From assembly GCA_043784605.1 (NCBI GenBank), contig JAYVYD010000183.1:1-15127 (forward strand): a stretch of DNA of 15,127 bases. The letters are read 5' to 3'. Numbering within the stretch: position 1 is the stretch's first letter; every line of letters begins with the position of its first letter. The notes below the pieces were generated by a model. It did not search any database. It was given only the letters and a program-made list of their open reading frames with translations, and was not told the origin of the DNA. Origin of the DNA: JANYHY01 sp043784605 (GTDB lineage Bacteria; Myxococcota_A; Polyangia; Polyangiales; Polyangiaceae). The position numbers and the translations under genes are program-made. Below, one piece after another: positions 13,107 to 15,127 of the stretch.

Positions 13107-14087
13107 TCACGGACGGAGCTTCGGAGAGACGAGGTGGACGACCACCTCTTCGATCCTCCCGGCGACGCCGCGCACGCTGAAGTCGAGCGACTCGTCGGCC
13201 AGCGCCTTGCGCGCGGCGTCCTCGAAGGTCCATTTCGGCGTGTAGTCGACCTCCGACCAATAGCGATCGCTCTCGGGGAGAAGATCTCCCTTGAAGCCAA
13301 GCACCAGCTCCCGCGCGAGCGAGAAGTCGGCGCGCGTGACGAGCTTCAGCCACCACGAGGAGAGCGACACGCTGAGGAACGGCACGGCCACGCCCGGGAC
13401 GCGACGGCCACGGAGCGCCGCGATCGTCGAGAGGATCTGCCGGCCGCTCAGCGTGTCGGGACCGGGAATATCGTACCAGGCGCTCTTCGGTAGCGGGATG
13501 TCGAGCGCGCGCACGAGCGCGACCACCGCATCTTCGAGCGCGATCGGGCACGTGCGCGACGCCGTCCACGAGGGGAGGAGCATCGCGGGCAGTCGCATCG
13601 CGAGATCACGCACGATTTGCCACGAGGCGCTCCCGTTGCCGATGATCATCGAGGCCCGGAGTTCGATGGCCGGGACGGAACCGCTGCGCAGCGCTTCACC
13701 AACGTCGAGCCGACTCTGCAGGTGCTCCGACGGGGTCGACGACGGAGCCACGCCGCCGAGATAGACGATGCGCTTCACGCCCGCGGCTGCCGCGACCTCG
13801 GCGAGCTTTGCGGCGATGCGCCGCTCGGTCTCCGCGTAATTGCGAGCGCCTCCGCCCATCGCATGGACGAGGAAGTAGACGGCATCGATGCCCTCGAGCG
13901 CGCGCTTCAGGTCGGCGCGCTTGCTCACGTCGCACGCGATCCACTCCACCCCGTGCCTGGGCCTCGTGCGCGCGAGATCGCGCGTGGTGGCGCGGATCTC
14001 GTAGCCCTGCGCGAGAAGCGCTGGGACCAGCGCCCGGCCGACGAAACCCGTCGCCCCCGTGACGAGCACCTTCCGAAGCTCACTCAT
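13107..14087 (-). CDS. NAD(P)-binding atypical SDR / epimerase-like protein
   Basis: A 326-aa Rossmann-fold protein of the extended/atypical SDR group (YbjT/NDUFA9-like NAD(P)-binding proteins). The dinucleotide-binding motif TGATGFVG lies at residues 10-17. An acidic or basic contact region (RATTRDLART) follows the second strand. YFLVHAMGGGARNYAETERR, AGVKRIVYLGGV and ELRASMIIGNGSASWQIVRD are characteristic of this family. No clear YxxxK catalytic pair is evident, so it may bind nucleotide without classic SDR chemistry. The C-terminal half (SSWWLKLVTRADFSLARELV and SDRYWSEVDYTP) is the family-specific substrate part. ATG 14087 overlaps the stop of the upstream gene as ATGA, so the two are translationally coupled. 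The substrate is unknown. Confidence 0.9.
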   Translation of the reverse strand: MSELRKVLVTGATGFVGRALVPALLAQGYEIRATTRDLARTRPRHGVEWIACDVSKRADLKRALEGIDAVYFLVHAMGGGARNYAETERRIAAKLAEVAAAAGVKRIVYLGGVAPSSTPSEHLQSRLDVGEALRSGSVPAIELRASMIIGNGSASWQIVRDLAMRLPAMLLPSWTASRTCPIALEDAVVALVRALDIPLPKSAWYDIPGPDTLSGRQILSTIAALRGRRVPGVAVPFLSVSLSSWWLKLVTRADFSLARELVLGFKGDLLPESDRYWSEVDYTPKWTFEDAARKALADESLDFSVRGVAGRIEEVVVHLVSPKLRP

Positions 14088-14824
14088 GACGCCTCGCTCT
14101 CCTGCGCTCGATGAACGCGATCGAATGCGGCATGGACGTCGAGCGGCACGCCGACCGCCTCGAGGTGCTCATAGAGCGTCGCAAGGCCGAGGCCGAGAGT
14201 GAGGAAGCCGGGATGCAGCCTCGACCGCGTCTCCTTGCAGCGCTGGAAGACCGCGTGGAAGCGCTTCTGGAACTCGCGAAGAGAGAACGTCACCGCGCGA
14301 GGATCGCCGAACTGGGCACGCAGCTCTGCTTCCGCCTCACCGAGCCCGAGCGCCCGCGCACCGGCCGTGAAGCGAGCGGCGTCGTCCGTGTAGTACCCGG
14401 TGTAGAGACTTCGGCAGCCACTGCGGAAGTCGTCGCCCCACGCGGCGATCGCGGGCTCGGGCTTCCAGAGCCAGCGGCCTTCGGACCGCTCGAATGCGGA
14501 CGCGCGCAGATCGAGCAGCACTGGGCCGTGGCCGAGCACCTGGTGGAAGTAGAGCGCGAGGAGATCGTCACCGCGTGAGGCATCGAATGCGGGCTCCGTG
14601 GCCTTCGGCAGCGCAGCGACGATGGCGAACGGAAGCTGCGCACGTTCGAGGCGCGCGCTGCGCTCCTCGCAGGCGTCGCGATAGGTCGAGGCGCTCAGGT
14701 ACCGCGACGTGAGGCCGCGCAGCTCACCAAAGAGCATGCGGCTTGGTACCACGTCGAAGAAGGTCGGCGACAGGAGGCCGAGCAGAGGTTCCCATTCGGT
14801 GTTCTTGACGAGCGACCAGAGCAT
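14084..14824 (-). CDS. hypothetical protein coupled to the SDR-like gene
   Basis: A 246-aa soluble, mostly helical protein; I do not recognise the family. It has no signal peptide or membrane segment. Tryptophans and aromatic residues are frequent (MLWSLVKNTEWEPLLGLL at the start; LWKPEPAIAAWGDDF and SLYTGYYTDDAARF in the middle). Near the C-terminus, FQKRFHAVFQRCKETRSRLH and ALGLGEAEAELRAQFGD suggest long amphipathic helices. ALYFHQVLGHGPVLLDLR (about residues 89-106) contains two histidines that could bind a metal, but no known motif is complete. Codon use matches its neighbours and the frame is clean, so it is a real gene. The ATGA overlap with the SDR-like gene (start 14087) ties its function to that protein. 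Only a weak ribosome binding site precedes ATG 14824. Confidence 0.8.
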   Translation of the reverse strand: MLWSLVKNTEWEPLLGLLSPTFFDVVPSRMLFGELRGLTSRYLSASTYRDACEERSARLERAQLPFAIVAALPKATEPAFDASRGDDLLALYFHQVLGHGPVLLDLRASAFERSEGRWLWKPEPAIAAWGDDFRSGCRSLYTGYYTDDAARFTAGARALGLGEAEAELRAQFGDPRAVTFSLREFQKRFHAVFQRCKETRSRLHPGFLTLGLGLATLYEHLEAVGVPLDVHAAFDRVHRAQESEAS

Positions 14825-15127
14825 GGGCGTACCTTACTTCGTCGATAGCGTTGCCGCGATCTCTTCGGTCGTGGCCCCTTCGCGACCGCGCGTGCGGACC
14901 TCCCGCACACGTAACTTGCGCTCATCGCGGCGAACTCACCGGACGCAGCAGCGGCGGCGAATCGTTCGTACGGATTCGTGTTCCAGTACCCCACTGCGGC
15001 ACTCACACAGACCGACGCGACGCAGCCGAATGTACGCGGCGATCGTCAACAACCTGCCTCTGTTCGTCGACAGGCGCGCGCGCGTCACGAAGTGATCTCG
15101 GCGACGACCGGTTACTGCAAGTTCGGC
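14825..15127. other. right-edge region without a convincing gene
   Basis: Upstream of the 246-aa gene no intact frame looks coding. On the minus strand a stretch near 14930-15006 reads VGYWNTNPYERFAAAAASGE. A different frame at 14855-14945 reads KLRVREVRTRGREGATTEEI and stops at the gene's doorstep. These could be two halves of a frameshifted old gene, but each is too short to identify. The promoter of the 14824-13107 operon should lie here; I saw no clear -35/-10 pair. Confidence 0.35.

Noticed and set aside
1..15127. tRNA genes, rRNA and CRISPR arrays
   Set aside because: I looked for regularly spaced repeats and for tRNA-like T-loop sequence (GTTCGAATC type) and found none that could be supported.

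Overview
The window is GC-rich with strongly GC-biased third codon positions. Together with the gene families present, this suggests a soil bacterium of the Myxococcota type (Polyangia, Labilithrix/Sorangium-like). That placement is an inference; there is no rRNA or marker gene here to confirm it. Almost everything to the right of 3.1 kb is on the minus strand, apart from one LysR regulator.

Left part (1-3089): an AhpD/carboxymuconolactone-decarboxylase-like gene runs off the left edge and is divergent from a LysR regulator (678-1619), a classic redox-regulator arrangement. It is followed by a scar: a short remnant resembling the start of an IS21-type transposase (minus strand, 1659-1778), two 19-bp terminal-type repeats (1838-1879), and then a c-type cytochrome gene (1886-2804) that lacks its N-terminus and carries a frameshift. 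About 285 bp without a gene follow.

Central part (3090-10806) is the main interest. A LysR regulator (9898-10806) is divergent from a minus-strand operon. Its first gene is a single ORF of about 1370 codons that fuses DabB (an NuoL/antiporter-like membrane subunit) to DabA (a zinc protein related to beta-carbonic anhydrases). DabA and DabB together form the DAB inorganic-carbon accumulation complex. After it come a beta-carbonic-anhydrase-like protein with an altered catalytic motif (start-stop overlap with the fusion), an intact beta-carbonic anhydrase, and a SOUL haem-binding protein. I infer that energised CO2 uptake/hydration by DabBA, CO2/bicarbonate interconversion by the carbonic anhydrase and transcriptional control by the LysR protein work as one unit. 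A perfect 17-bp dyad (3821-3858), built from two smaller palindromes, separates this operon from a gene of unknown function with a DNA-binding look (3090-3767).

Right part (10803-15127): two remnants come first, a frameshifted LysR N-terminus and a possible frameshifted ribbon-helix-helix protein. Next is a coupled pair, a P-loop NTPase (11624-12448) followed by a CcbP-type calcium-binding protein (11274-11627). Two gene fragments are then fused head to tail, a TcmP C-terminus (12512-12772) and an SDR N-terminus (12775-12978). Last is a second coupled pair: an unrecognised 246-aa protein (14084-14824) and an NAD(P)-binding SDR-like protein (13107-14087). The final 300 bases hold no convincing gene. 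The many remnants between intact operons suggest an accessory region with a history of insertions and deletions.
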